Made by a program: the position numbers and the translations under genes. Below, in pieces: positions 16,018 through 25,056 of a stretch of DNA of 64,000 bases. This DNA comes from Verrucomicrobiota bacterium. GTDB lineage: Bacteria > Verrucomicrobiota > Verrucomicrobiia > JADLBR01. The stretch covers positions 39,661 to 103,660 of the forward strand of contig JAKQKQ010000068.1 in NCBI GenBank assembly GCA_029560585.1, read 5' to 3'. Within the stretch, counting starts at the first letter, position 1. The number at the start of each line of letters is the position of its first letter. Under the pieces are notes generated by a model. The model did no database searches, was not told the origin of the DNA, and worked only from the letters and a program-made list of their open reading frames with translations.

Positions 16018-18735
16018 TCAGATCAGCAATGAAAACGGTTTCTCGGGATCGATGCCCAACTCCCCGATCGCCTTCGCCGCGACCCGCGGCTCGACCTCGC
16101 CCCGCCGCGCCAACGCGTGGAGAGTGGCAACCGCGATCGACTCCGCATCCACCTCGAAATGCCGCCGCAGGCCCTCGCGCGTCTCACTGCGGCCAAATCC
16201 GTCCGTCCCCAGCGAAGTGATCCCGCCGGGCACGAAGGGCGCCACCAGATCCGGCAGCGCTCGCATATAGTCCGTGGCCGCGATCACCGGCCCCTTCGCC
16301 CCCTCGAAAAGCTGAGTCACCCAGGGTTTTCTGGGTGGCTCCGCCGGATGCAGCATGTTCCAGCGCGTCGCCTCCAGCGCGTCCTGCCGCAATGCCTTAT
16401 AGCTCGTCACGCTCCACACGTCGGCCGAAACCCCATATCGTTCCTCGAGGATCCCCTGCGCCTTGAGCGCGCAGTTCAGGATCGATCCGCTGCCCCACAG
16501 GTGCGCCTTGATCTTCTTCTTGGCCGGCCCGGGCCGAACCCGGTAGATGCCCCGCACGATGCCCTCCTCCGCCCCCACCGGCATCGCCAGGTGGTCGTAG
16601 TTCTCGTTCTCGACCGTCAGATAATAGAATAGGCCCTCCTGGGCCTCGTACATCACCCGCAGACCATCCTGAATGATCACCGCCAATTCGTAGCCAAAGG
16701 CGGCGTCGTAGGCCCGGCAGTTTGGCACGTTCATCGCCATGAGCTGGCTGTGCCCATCCTCGTGCTGCAGCCCCTCGCCGTTGAGCGTCGTCCGGCCGGC
16801 CGTCCCGCCCATCAGAAAACCGCGGCAGCGCATGTCGCCCGCCGCCCATATGAGATCCCCAACCCTCTGGAATCCAAACATCGAATAGTAGATGTAGAAT
16901 GGGATGGTGTTGACGCCGTGGACCGAGTACGCCGATCCGGCAGCCACGAACGAGGCCATGCCACCCGCCTCGTTGATGCCCTCCTGGAGGACCTGCCCGT
17001 TGCGCGCCTCCTTGTAATACTGGAGCTGGCCCGCGTCCACGGGCGTGTAGAGCTGGCCAAGCGCCGCGTATATGCCAAACCGCGCGTAGAGCCCCTCCAT
17101 GCCAAAGGTCCGTCCCTCGTCCGGCACAATCGGCACCACGAGCTTGCCGATCTCCTTGTGCCCCATCAGGCGGTTCAGGATCCGGACGAATGCCATCGTC
17201 GTCGACATCGGCTGGCCCTCGCGGCTGGCCCCAAAAAACTCCTTAAACTCCTCCAGGGCGGGCGCCTTGAAGTCGGGCCCGCGGGTCCGCCGCTGCGGCA
17301 ACGGCCCCCCAAGCGCGGCGCGCCGCTCCGTGAGGTATTTGAACTCCGGGCTGTCTTCCTTGAACCGCACGAAAGGCAGTTTCACCGCCTCCTCGTCGTT
17401 CAGCGCGATCCCGAACCTGTCGCGGAACAGCAAGATCGCGCGCCGCCGCTGTGTCTCATCCTTGCCCAGCGATTTCTGGTTGTGCGCGACGTTCTGGCCC
17501 TCCCCGTATTCGCCGAGGCCAAAGCCCTTGATCGTCTTGGCCAAGATCACCGTGGGCCGCCCCCTGTGCCGCACCGCGTGCCAGAAGGCGGCATACACCT
17601 TGTCCGGATCATGCCCCCCGCGCTTGATGCTCTGGATCTCCTCGTCGGACATCCGCTCCACAAGCTTGGCCAGCTCCGGATACTTCCCGAAGAAATCCTG
17701 CCGCACGAAACTCCCGGGACTCACCGAGTACTTCTGGTACTGGCCGTCGACCACCTCCATCATCCGCTGCAGCAGCAGCCCCGATTTGTCCTCCTGAAGC
17801 AGCACATCCCACTGCCCGCTCCAAACCACCTTGATCACATTCCAGCCAGCGCCCCGGAAAATCCCCTCCAGTTCCTGGATGATCTTCCCGTTTCCGCGCA
17901 CCGGTCCATCGAGCCGCTGCAGGTTGCAGTTGACCACCCAGGTCAGATTGTCCAGGCCTTCTCGCGCCGCCACCGTCAGGCAACCCAGCGCCTCGGGCTC
18001 GTCACATTCGCCATCGCCCAAGAATGCCCACACGCGACAGTCATCGGTGTCCTTGATCCCCCGATCCCTGAGATATCGGTTGAACCTGGCCTGAAAGATC
18101 GACATCACCGGCCCAAGGCCCATCGAGACCGTCGGAAATTGCCAGAAGTCCGGTTTCAGCCACGGATGGGGATACGAAGGAAGCCCTCCTCCCGCCCCCA
18201 GCTCGCGTCGAAAATTCTTCAGGTTCTGCTCGGTCAACCTCCCCTCGAGGAACGCGCGCCCATAGATGCCGGGCGACGCGTGCCCCTGAAAGAATATCTG
18301 ATCCCCACCGCCGGGCGCATTCGGCCCCTTGAAGAAATGGTTGAAACCCACCTCGTACAAGGTCGCCGAAGACGCGTAGGTTGAGATGTGCCCGCCGATC
18401 CCGGGCGACTCCAGATTGGCGCGGACCACCATCGCCAGCGCATTCCACCGCACCATGCTCTTGATCCGCCGCTCCATCTCCCTGTCGCCCGGCCGCGGTG
18501 GCTGCTTCTCCGGCGGAATCGTGTTGCAGTACGGTGTCGTGTGACCCAGCGGAATGTCGAGGCCCCGCCGCCGCGCCCTGTCTTCGAGACGGTTGAGCAA
18601 CCAGGACGCGCGCTCCGCCCCCTTCTCGTCAAAGATGTACTCTAACGAGTCGAGCCACTCCCGCGTCTCCTGCGGGTCCGGATCCACATCCGCCCCAGGG
18701 CCCGGCACCGCACTACCGTCAAATCCTTCAGCCAT
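16018..18735 (-). CDS. aceE: Pyruvate dehydrogenase E1, homodimeric type
   Basis: 905 residues, the length of the single-chain AceE type. It performs the thiamine-diphosphate-dependent decarboxylation of pyruvate and acetylates the lipoyl groups of E2. The substrate-loop region GGHISTYASSATLYEVGFNHFF lies near residue 115. The ThDP/Mg motif GDGECDEPEA...NLTWVVNCNLQRLDGP lies near 240-280. The central and C-terminal transketolase-like domains are complete (MFGFQRVGDLIWAAGDMR; MGGTAGRTTLNGEG). It is the first gene of the complex operon, with a clear promoter upstream (18805-18832). Use of AceE rather than the alpha/beta form is a useful lineage mark. Confidence 0.96.
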   Translation of the reverse strand: MAEGFDGSAVPGPGADVDPDPQETREWLDSLEYIFDEKGAERASWLLNRLEDRARRRGLDIPLGHTTPYCNTIPPEKQPPRPGDREMERRIKSMVRWNALAMVVRANLESPGIGGHISTYASSATLYEVGFNHFFKGPNAPGGGDQIFFQGHASPGIYGRAFLEGRLTEQNLKNFRRELGAGGGLPSYPHPWLKPDFWQFPTVSMGLGPVMSIFQARFNRYLRDRGIKDTDDCRVWAFLGDGECDEPEALGCLTVAAREGLDNLTWVVNCNLQRLDGPVRGNGKIIQELEGIFRGAGWNVIKVVWSGQWDVLLQEDKSGLLLQRMMEVVDGQYQKYSVSPGSFVRQDFFGKYPELAKLVERMSDEEIQSIKRGGHDPDKVYAAFWHAVRHRGRPTVILAKTIKGFGLGEYGEGQNVAHNQKSLGKDETQRRRAILLFRDRFGIALNDEEAVKLPFVRFKEDSPEFKYLTERRAALGGPLPQRRTRGPDFKAPALEEFKEFFGASREGQPMSTTMAFVRILNRLMGHKEIGKLVVPIVPDEGRTFGMEGLYARFGIYAALGQLYTPVDAGQLQYYKEARNGQVLQEGINEAGGMASFVAAGSAYSVHGVNTIPFYIYYSMFGFQRVGDLIWAAGDMRCRGFLMGGTAGRTTLNGEGLQHEDGHSQLMAMNVPNCRAYDAAFGYELAVIIQDGLRVMYEAQEGLFYYLTVENENYDHLAMPVGAEEGIVRGIYRVRPGPAKKKIKAHLWGSGSILNCALKAQGILEERYGVSADVWSVTSYKALRQDALEATRWNMLHPAEPPRKPWVTQLFEGAKGPVIAATDYMRALPDLVAPFVPGGITSLGTDGFGRSETREGLRRHFEVDAESIAVATLHALARRGEVEPRVAAKAIGELGIDPEKPFSLLI

Positions 18736-18804
18736 AAAAAACCGCCCACCCGCGCCCAGGGATTGCGCACTGCGTCAACCGTCGGACGGCGGGCGAATTG
18801 TTAA

Positions 18805-18832
18805 TTTATACACGAATCCGCGCCAGAGCCAA
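18805..18832 (-). promoter_or_regulatory. Sigma70-type promoter for aceE-aceF-lpdA
   Basis: On the minus strand, TTGGCT (18832-18827) is followed after 16 bases by TATAAA (18810-18805). It lies in an AT-rich patch of an otherwise GC-rich gap, about 70 bases before the aceE start. It shares the gap with the divergent sppA. Confidence 0.6.
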
Positions 18833-18910
18833 TCCCGGGCGCCAAAATTTTCCACCGCTTGGAAAACCGCCCTTGCCTACCCTACCCCCCGGTGCAAATT
18901 GATCCTTTCC

Positions 18911-19933
18911 ATGAACAAAACGTCTCTCGTCGGATGCTCGGTGGCCGCCCTCCTCCTGGGTCTCGTTGCCAGCCTTGCGCTAAATGGCGCGCTCTACGTC
19001 GCCCTCAAATTGCACGAACCGCCGACTGTCACCCCGGCCGCGGACAACATCCAGGAATCCGAACTCGTCGCCAGTGAAACGCGGACCAAGAACAAGATCG
19101 CCGTCATCGACCTGCGCGGCGTCATAAGCTACGACGTCGAGGGTTATCTCGGCGAAACCATGGTGGACGATGTTCTCCTGCGCCTCCGTCAGGCGCGCGC
19201 CGACCAGAACGTCAAGGCCATCGTCCTCCGCGTCGATTCCCCCGGCGGCGAGGTCAACGCCAGCGATGTCCTCTACAACGAGCTGAAGCGGATCCGGGAC
19301 GGCGACTCCAAGCGCAGCCCCATGCCGATCGTCTGCCACTTCATGTCGGTCGCCGCATCCGGCGCCTATTACGCCGCCATGGGATCCAGCTACATCGTCG
19401 CCAATGACATGACAATCACCGGCAGCGTCGGCGTCATCCTCCAGTCCCTGGAATATCGTGGCCTCTTCGACAAAATCGGCCTCCAGATGCACACGTTCAA
19501 GTCCGGCAAATTCAAGGACCTGCTTTCCGGCTCGCGCCCCATGAGCCAGGAGGAGATGGACTATGTCCAGAAATTCATCATGGAGACTTACGACAAGTTC
19601 GCTGGAATCGTCGCCAGGGAGCGCAGCCTCGACCTCGATGCGCTGAAGAATGGTGCCGCGGATGGCCGCATCCTGTCCGGCCCGCAGGCCCTTAACCTCC
19701 GTTTCGTGGATCAGCTCGGGTACTTCGAGGACGCGCTCGAGAAGGCGAAGGACCTGGCCGGAATCAAACAGGCCAAGGTCATCCGTTACGATGCGCCCGT
19801 GAGCTTCGCCAGGCTCCTCCGCCTATTCGGTCGCGCGCCCGAGACCAAGGTGGATATCGGTGTGCTCCCACAGAATTTCCGCCTCCAGCCCGGCAAGGCA
19901 TATTTTTTGTCTTCCCATCTCGTCAGCCCATGA
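18911..19933 (+). CDS. sppA: Signal peptide peptidase SppA, short type
   Basis: 340 residues, the length of the single-domain (36K) type. An N-terminal membrane anchor (about residues 6-33) precedes the serine protease domain. The catalytic Ser150 lies in VAASGAYYAAMGS. The general-base lysine is in the conserved FKSGKFKD (Lys197-Lys202). The oxyanion segment DSPGGEVNASD is at 109-119. The enzyme degrades released signal peptides at the membrane. The open frame runs upstream to 18554, but those residues overlap aceE antisense and the membrane anchor begins at this ATG. It is divergent from the PDH operon. Confidence 0.9.
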   Translation: MNKTSLVGCSVAALLLGLVASLALNGALYVALKLHEPPTVTPAADNIQESELVASETRTKNKIAVIDLRGVISYDVEGYLGETMVDDVLLRLRQARADQNVKAIVLRVDSPGGEVNASDVLYNELKRIRDGDSKRSPMPIVCHFMSVAASGAYYAAMGSSYIVANDMTITGSVGVILQSLEYRGLFDKIGLQMHTFKSGKFKDLLSGSRPMSQEEMDYVQKFIMETYDKFAGIVARERSLDLDALKNGAADGRILSGPQALNLRFVDQLGYFEDALEKAKDLAGIKQAKVIRYDAPVSFARLLRLFGRAPETKVDIGVLPQNFRLQPGKAYFLSSHLVSP

Positions 19934-20008
19934 GAGCCGCATCGCCCGGCAACCTGCCGGCCAGCGCGTCCAGCGCCAACGACGCCCAGCCCCCGCGATC
20001 CTTCAACC

Positions 20009-20773
20009 ATGGATAACCGAGCCCTCGCCGCCGTCATCGCAGCCGCCCTCGCCGCCTGCACGGGCGTCTTGGTATGGCTCGGCGCCCGACAGCGCGCCCG
20101 GCTCGGCGCCGCGTGGGCCGACCGCGTGCCCTCCATCCGGCTCAACCGATTCGCCATCGGTGTTGGCGTGCTCGCGTTCAGCCTCATCGCACTCGTCAGC
20201 TACGGCACCATGATCGCCCTCGGCATGATCGCCGCCGCCCTGCTCGCTTGCCGCGCCGCGGAACTCAATCCATGGGACGCCCTCGGCCTCGCGGGTCTCC
20301 GGCCCGCCACCAGCCTGCTTCTCCCCCCCCTCGTCTACCTCGGCATCCTGATGCCCCTCTACCTCAGCGCCGTGGCCTCTTTCCTGCTCTGTGCGGCGCT
20401 CCACATCCCTTTCGAGCCGCAGCAACTCATCCGGCTGTTCCAGCGCCTGGACACCCCCGCTCAACTGGCGGGTTTCGCCGTGCTCGCGGTGGTGATCGCC
20501 CCGATCTCGGAGGAGATGTTCTTCCGCGGGCTGCTCCACGGGTGGTTCAAGTCGTTCATGCCGACCCGGCTTTCGATCGCAATAACGTCACTCCTCTTCG
20601 GGGCCGTTCACTGGCACGCGCCCGCGTTCCTCCCGCTGACCCTCCTCGGATTCTCGCTCGCCATGATCTATGAGACCACCCGCTCGCTCTGGCCCGCGAT
20701 CGCCCTCCACGCCATCTTCAATCTCGCCACCCTCGCCGCCATGACCCTTTTCCCTCAGCTTGTCGGAAAATGA
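20009..20773 (+). CDS. CPBP family intramembrane metalloprotease
   Basis: 254 residues with about 7-8 membrane spans. The three CPBP (type II CAAX protease/Abi) motifs are present: ISEEMFFRG near residue 168, the HW pair in LLFGAVHWHA, and HAIFN near residue 236. The two Glu and the His residues bind the metal in this family. Bacterial members often serve in protein quality control or bacteriocin immunity; its substrate is not readable. The stop overlaps the thiL ATG (ATGA), so it is translated with the thiL-tsaE-tsaB run. Confidence 0.85.
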   Translation: MDNRALAAVIAAALAACTGVLVWLGARQRARLGAAWADRVPSIRLNRFAIGVGVLAFSLIALVSYGTMIALGMIAAALLACRAAELNPWDALGLAGLRPATSLLLPPLVYLGILMPLYLSAVASFLLCAALHIPFEPQQLIRLFQRLDTPAQLAGFAVLAVVIAPISEEMFFRGLLHGWFKSFMPTRLSIAITSLLFGAVHWHAPAFLPLTLLGFSLAMIYETTRSLWPAIALHAIFNLATLAAMTLFPQLVGK

Positions 20774-21663
20774 CACCGACCTTGGCACAACTCGGGGAAG
20801 ACCGCCTTATCGGCATGCTCACCCGCCGCTGGCCACGCTCGCATCGCACCTTGGCCGTCGGCGTCGGCGACGACTGCGCGGCCATCCGCACCAAGGGCTC
20901 CCGCCGCCTTCTGCTGCTGAAGACCGACGCGATCGTCGAGGGGGTCCACTTTCAACCGGGAGTGACGGCATGGAAAATTGGCTGGAAGGCATTGGCCCGT
21001 TGTCTCAGCGACATTGCCGCCATGGGGGGCGAACCCGACGCCGCGCTGGTGTGCCTCGCCGCGCCCGCGGGCACGCCTGCCGCACGGGTCCGGGGCGTCT
21101 ACCGCGGCCTGGACCGATGCGCGGCGCGCTTCGGCGTGACCATGGCCGGCGGTGAGACTGTTCGCGCCCAAGCGCTCTCGCTCACCGTGGCGGTGACCGG
21201 ATGGGTCGCGGGCTCACGCATTCTGCTCCGTTCGGGCGCCCGTCCGGGCGATGCCCTCTGCGTCACCGGCCACCTCGGCGGTTCGGGCGGAGGCCATCAC
21301 CTCACCTTCTGCCCCCGTCTCAAAGAGGCCCAGTGGCTCGCGCACCACACCCGGCCGTCCGCCATGATGGACCTCAGCGACGGTCTCGCGGCAGATCTGC
21401 CGCGCCTCTGCCGCGCGAGCGGCGTCGGTGCCTCCCTCGACATCGCCAGCCTCCCCCTGCGCCGTGGCGCAACCCCGCGACAGGCGTTGGCCGATGGCGA
21501 AGATTTCGAATTGCTCTTCGCCACGCGACCCTCCCGCCTGCGCCAAATCTTGCACCGTTGGCCCTTTCCCACGCCGATCACGCGAATAGGCGAAATCACC
21601 GCGCGGCGCGGCATCCGCCCAAGTCTGGGATCCCATGGCTACGACCACTTCCAACAGCCCTGA
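20770..21663 (+). CDS. thiL: Thiamine-monophosphate kinase
   Basis: 297 residues. It phosphorylates thiamine monophosphate to the diphosphate, the last step to the cofactor used by AceE. The opening 'QLGEDRLIGML' and GVGDDCAAIR (ATP/Mg-binding, residues 31-40) are typical, followed by LLKTDAIVEGVHF, CLSDIAAMGGEP and the later MDLSDGLAADLPR. The start overlaps the upstream stop. The 3' end overlaps tsaE by 29 bases. Confidence 0.93.
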   Translation: MTPTLAQLGEDRLIGMLTRRWPRSHRTLAVGVGDDCAAIRTKGSRRLLLLKTDAIVEGVHFQPGVTAWKIGWKALARCLSDIAAMGGEPDAALVCLAAPAGTPAARVRGVYRGLDRCAARFGVTMAGGETVRAQALSLTVAVTGWVAGSRILLRSGARPGDALCVTGHLGGSGGGHHLTFCPRLKEAQWLAHHTRPSAMMDLSDGLAADLPRLCRASGVGASLDIASLPLRRGATPRQALADGEDFELLFATRPSRLRQILHRWPFPTPITRIGEITARRGIRPSLGSHGYDHFQQP

Positions 21664-22066
21664 ACAGACTCGCCAGATCGCCTCGCGCTTCGCCGCCTCA
21701 CTGCCGCAGGGGAGCATCGTCGCGGTCGAGGGCGAACTCGGGGCCGGCAAAACCCATTTCATCCAGGGTGCCGCCCGCGGCCTCGGCTTCCACGGGGCAG
21801 TCACCAGCCCCACGTTCACCATCGTCCACGAGTACCCCACCGGCCAGGGCCCCGTGTTCCACATCGACCTCTATCGCATCGCTTCCCCAAGAGACACCGC
21901 CGCCCTTGGACTCGAAGAAATATTTGCCGCCGGACGCGCCACCTTCATCGAATGGCCCGAGAGGCTCGGCGCCGAACTCCCCCCCACGGCGTTTCGTGTC
22001 CGGATCGCAATCGCCCCCGACCCCCAGCGCCAAATCGAACTCCCCGACTCATCGGACCCCACATGA
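21635..22066 (+). CDS. tsaE: tRNA t6A biosynthesis ATPase TsaE
   Basis: 143 residues, the usual size. The Walker A loop GELGAGKTHFIQG is at about 33-45 and the conserved TSPTFTIVHEY with switch segment HIDLYRI follows; the C-terminal FIEWPERL motif is intact. TsaE is the ATPase that recycles the TsaB-TsaD complex making N6-threonylcarbamoyladenosine in tRNA. It begins inside thiL and its stop overlaps the tsaB ATG. Confidence 0.93.
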   Translation: MATTTSNSPEQTRQIASRFAASLPQGSIVAVEGELGAGKTHFIQGAARGLGFHGAVTSPTFTIVHEYPTGQGPVFHIDLYRIASPRDTAALGLEEIFAAGRATFIEWPERLGAELPPTAFRVRIAIAPDPQRQIELPDSSDPT

Positions 22067-22665
22067 TTCTCGCCATCGAGACATCCTCGCCGCACCACTC
22101 GCTCTGTCTCGCGCGCCTCGACTCCCCAGAGGACATCCTCGCCACCGCCAATTGGTCCGGTGACGCTCGCGCGGGACGCCTGCTCGTGGAGCTCGATGCC
22201 ATCCGGCAATACCTGCCCCGCGTCCGCCTGATCGCCGTCGGCACCGGCCCCGGCAGCTTTTCGGGCATCAGGGCCGCCATCAGCGCCGCCAAGGGCCTCC
22301 GGGCCGTCCTCGGCTGTCCCCTCGTCGGTGCCTGCAGCGCGGACGCCCTCGCAAAGGACCTGGCCCGCGTCTCGCGCCTCGGGGTGTTCGCCGACGCGAA
22401 ACGCAATGAACTCTACCTGACCGAATTTGCCCTCGGCCGCCGCATCCGCGGCCCCGTCACCATACCCACCCGATCCCTCGATGACTGTCTCGCAAAACTC
22501 ACTCTCGCCGTCAGTGCCGAACCCATCCCCGGCATCCCCGAGCGCGCATGGCCCGTCGCCGCCACCCTCGCCCAGTTCGCCGTCGAATCGTGGCGGCGCA
22601 ACCCCGCAGCCAACCACGATCCGGAGCCCATTTACTTGAGGGGCCCCACCCCCCGCGACGGATAA
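22063..22665 (+). CDS. tsaB: tRNA t6A biosynthesis protein TsaB
   Basis: 200 residues, somewhat shorter than E. coli TsaB (231). It has the ASKHA-fold opening ILAIETSSPHHSLCL, the GTGPGSFSGIRAAISAAKGL segment and DAKRNELYL. It is the scaffold partner of TsaD in t6A synthesis; tsaD is not in this window. The ATG at 22063 overlaps the tsaE stop by ATGA. It ends convergent with the Gfo/Idh/MocA gene at 22712. Confidence 0.92.
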   Translation: MILAIETSSPHHSLCLARLDSPEDILATANWSGDARAGRLLVELDAIRQYLPRVRLIAVGTGPGSFSGIRAAISAAKGLRAVLGCPLVGACSADALAKDLARVSRLGVFADAKRNELYLTEFALGRRIRGPVTIPTRSLDDCLAKLTLAVSAEPIPGIPERAWPVAATLAQFAVESWRRNPAANHDPEPIYLRGPTPRDG

Positions 22666-22711
22666 CGCGCCGCGCGCTACAAGCGGACCGCCATCCCCCG
22701 CCCTGGCGATC

Positions 22712-24022
22712 TCAAGATTTCAGGCCCGCCAAATCGCCATCGTACTTCTCCTCCGACTTGAGCACGTCATCCCAACTTATGGTGCGCCCGCTGTAGGCCG
22801 CCATACGTCCCATGATCGCGATGAGGTTGCTCTGCACGCCGTATTTCACGCTGCCATTGGAGGCGTCCTTTGCGCGGACCAGTTCGTGGAACTTTCGAAT
22901 GTTGCCCTGGGCCCCCTCCTGATAGAGGGCATCGGTCCTGCCACCCCGATAGAATGCGTTCCCCGCACCGCGCACCATCACGATGCCGCCGTACTCCGTC
23001 ATCAGCGCGCCCTTCGATCCGTACATCCGGACGATGTGCTCCGGGACCATGCTCGCCTCAAATTGACGCGAGCTGAATGTCACGCCCACCTTGTCCGGGT
23101 ACTCGTAGACCAGCGTGTAGTAGTCCCAACAATCCCCATGTTTCCGGACTTTGCCCGAGCCCACGCCCGTGCAGCGCAGCGGCGGCACATTGTTCATCGC
23201 CCAGTTCATCACATCGATCATGTGGATCTTCTGCTCCACCAGCGTGTCGCCCGAGAGGGCCCGGTAGAAAAGCCAGTTCTTCAGACGAGCCTCCGGGGTG
23301 CCCGGTTCCGCCTTGAGCCCGCACGGACCGCAGTGGTGGCTGGCCTGCCCAAAGACCATCTCGCCAAGCGCCCCGTCGTGAACGCGCTTGATCGCCTCGA
23401 TGTAGAACTCGTTCACCCGGGTCTGAAAATCGACCAGGAACACCAGCCCTTTCTTTGTGGCAAGGGCGCCGGTCTCCTCGACGAACTTGCATCCCGGCAC
23501 GTCCACCGACAGCGGTTTCGCAATGTAGACGTTCAGGCCGGCATCGACCGCCGCCCGCGCGTGCATCGGATGAAAGTACGGGGGGCTGATTATCGCCACC
23601 GCATCGAGGCCGCCATTCCCAATGAGCCGCTCGTAAGCCTTCAAACCCGTGAATGTCTGCTCGGGCTTGAGCTGGAACTTTGCGGCGGCGGCATCCACCT
23701 TCTCCTTGAAATAGTCGGCCACCCCGGCGATCTCATAGCCGCCGTGCTCCCGGAACATCTTCGCGAGCCACACCCCCCGTTCTCCGCATCCGATCAGGCC
23801 AAGCCTGATCCGCGCGCAGCCCCCCGCATCGGCGGCCCGGGCAACGCTGAAACTCGCCAGCCAGGCGCCCCCCCCTGCCATCGAGGATGTCTTCAAAAAC
23901 TGGCGCCGCGTCGTCGGCGCCGAATCCAACACTCGGCCCAACCCCGCGTCCGCGGGCCTCCCAACATGTCCATCGGCGCTAACGGCCGCGATGCTGATCT
24001 CTCTCGATTCTGATGGTGTCAT
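22712..24022 (-). CDS. Tat-exported Gfo/Idh/MocA family oxidoreductase
   Basis: 436 residues. A twin-arginine signal (TTRRQFLKTSSMAGGGAWLASF, residues about 37-58) sits after a longer than usual N-terminal region. The Rossmann motif LGLIGCGERGVW follows. The usual 'EKP' motif reads IAKPLSV here, keeping Lys and Pro but not Glu. The C-terminal alpha/beta domain includes the DTLVEQKIHMIDVMNW segment common in the PVC branch. Such proteins are NAD(P)-dependent sugar oxidoreductases, probably exported with bound cofactor. AAAGGAT lies upstream of the ATG. It is the last gene of the GRE run, 41 bases after the activase. Confidence 0.85.
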   Translation of the reverse strand: MTPSESREISIAAVSADGHVGRPADAGLGRVLDSAPTTRRQFLKTSSMAGGGAWLASFSVARAADAGGCARIRLGLIGCGERGVWLAKMFREHGGYEIAGVADYFKEKVDAAAAKFQLKPEQTFTGLKAYERLIGNGGLDAVAIISPPYFHPMHARAAVDAGLNVYIAKPLSVDVPGCKFVEETGALATKKGLVFLVDFQTRVNEFYIEAIKRVHDGALGEMVFGQASHHCGPCGLKAEPGTPEARLKNWLFYRALSGDTLVEQKIHMIDVMNWAMNNVPPLRCTGVGSGKVRKHGDCWDYYTLVYEYPDKVGVTFSSRQFEASMVPEHIVRMYGSKGALMTEYGGIVMVRGAGNAFYRGGRTDALYQEGAQGNIRKFHELVRAKDASNGSVKYGVQSNLIAIMGRMAAYSGRTISWDDVLKSEEKYDGDLAGLKS

Positions 24023-24063
24023 GGATCCTTTCGCTCTTGTGGGTTGAATTCGGATGAGTTCCC

Positions 24064-25056
24064 TTAGAAATCCGATTTGATGCCCTCTCGCCGGGGCACG
24101 CCGTCCTCAGCCCGCCGCTGCCCACCCTCTTGTCGGTCTCCCTCAGTCCCCACCACGCGGAAGCCCCGCCGCGCGAGTCGCCCGGCCAAAAACCTCGCGC
24201 TCTGGCGAATGGCGCTCGTAGTGGATGCGGCGAAGGCAGGGGGCCGGCCCAGTCGCTCCAGCTTGGCCGTCCCCAGCGGGTGATACGGCAGGATGCTGAT
24301 GCCGTCCAAGTTTGGCATCGACTCCAAAAGCGCCTCGATCCCCTCATAATGCCCCTCGTTGTCGTTGATGCCCGGGATGAGGGGGCACTGCAGGCGAATC
24401 CTGGCGCCGCGGGCGTATAGTTCGCGCAGGTTCCGGGCGATGATCGTATTCGATTGACCCGTGTGCCGCTCGTGCTCCACCGGTTCCGTCACCTTCCAAT
24501 CGAAAAGGAACAGGTCGGTCAACGGCAACATTCGGCAGAGGGCTTCCCATCCCCCGAACCCACTGGTTTCCACGCAGCAGTGCAACCCCTCCTTTTTCGC
24601 GGCCACCAGAAGCGCCGCGGTGAACTCTGCCTGCATCAGCGGCTCGCCGCCGGAAATGGTCAGCCCCCCCCCGGCTTGTCGATAGAACACCCGGTCGGCC
24701 ATCACCTCCCGCATCACCTCCTCCACCGAGAGACTGCGGCCGACAATCTCAAGGCTGTCACTGCAGCACACCGACACACACTCGCCACGGACTTCGCATC
24801 GACCGCGATCCAATACATGGGCCAGCCCCTTGCCATCCGTTTGGAGGCTGTGCGCCGCCATCGGACACGCGCGGACGCATTCTCCGCAAGCCAGGCATTT
24901 CTCGCGATCGAATGAGAGCTCGGGCCCGGCACGGATGCCTTCCGGATTATGGCACCACGCGCAGTTCAGGGGGCAGCCTTTGAGAAAGACGGTGGTGCGG
25001 ATACCGGGCCCGTCGTGGACGGAGAACCTCTGGATATCGAACACCCTTCCCGTCAT
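24064..25056 (-). CDS. Glycyl-radical enzyme activating protein (radical SAM)
   Basis: 330 residues. The radical-SAM cysteines are Cys28-x3-Cys32-x2-Cys35 (GCPLNCAWC), preceded by DIQRFSVHDGPGIRTT. An inserted ferredoxin-like part (about 50-100) has one complete 4Fe-4S set: Cys54, Cys57, Cys60, Cys64. In the second set (Cys87, Arg90, Cys93, Cys97) Arg90 stands where the second cysteine is expected; Cys98 might substitute. GGEPLMQAEF and later barrel motifs are normal. It should abstract hydrogen from the glycine of the adjacent GRE. The ATG overlaps the GRE stop (ATGA), so the pair is coupled. The Arg/Gln-rich C-terminal tail of about 35 residues is unusual. Confidence 0.92.
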   Translation of the reverse strand: MTGRVFDIQRFSVHDGPGIRTTVFLKGCPLNCAWCHNPEGIRAGPELSFDREKCLACGECVRACPMAAHSLQTDGKGLAHVLDRGRCEVRGECVSVCCSDSLEIVGRSLSVEEVMREVMADRVFYRQAGGGLTISGGEPLMQAEFTAALLVAAKKEGLHCCVETSGFGGWEALCRMLPLTDLFLFDWKVTEPVEHERHTGQSNTIIARNLRELYARGARIRLQCPLIPGINDNEGHYEGIEALLESMPNLDGISILPYHPLGTAKLERLGRPPAFAASTTSAIRQSARFLAGRLARRGFRVVGTEGDRQEGGQRRAEDGVPRREGIKSDF

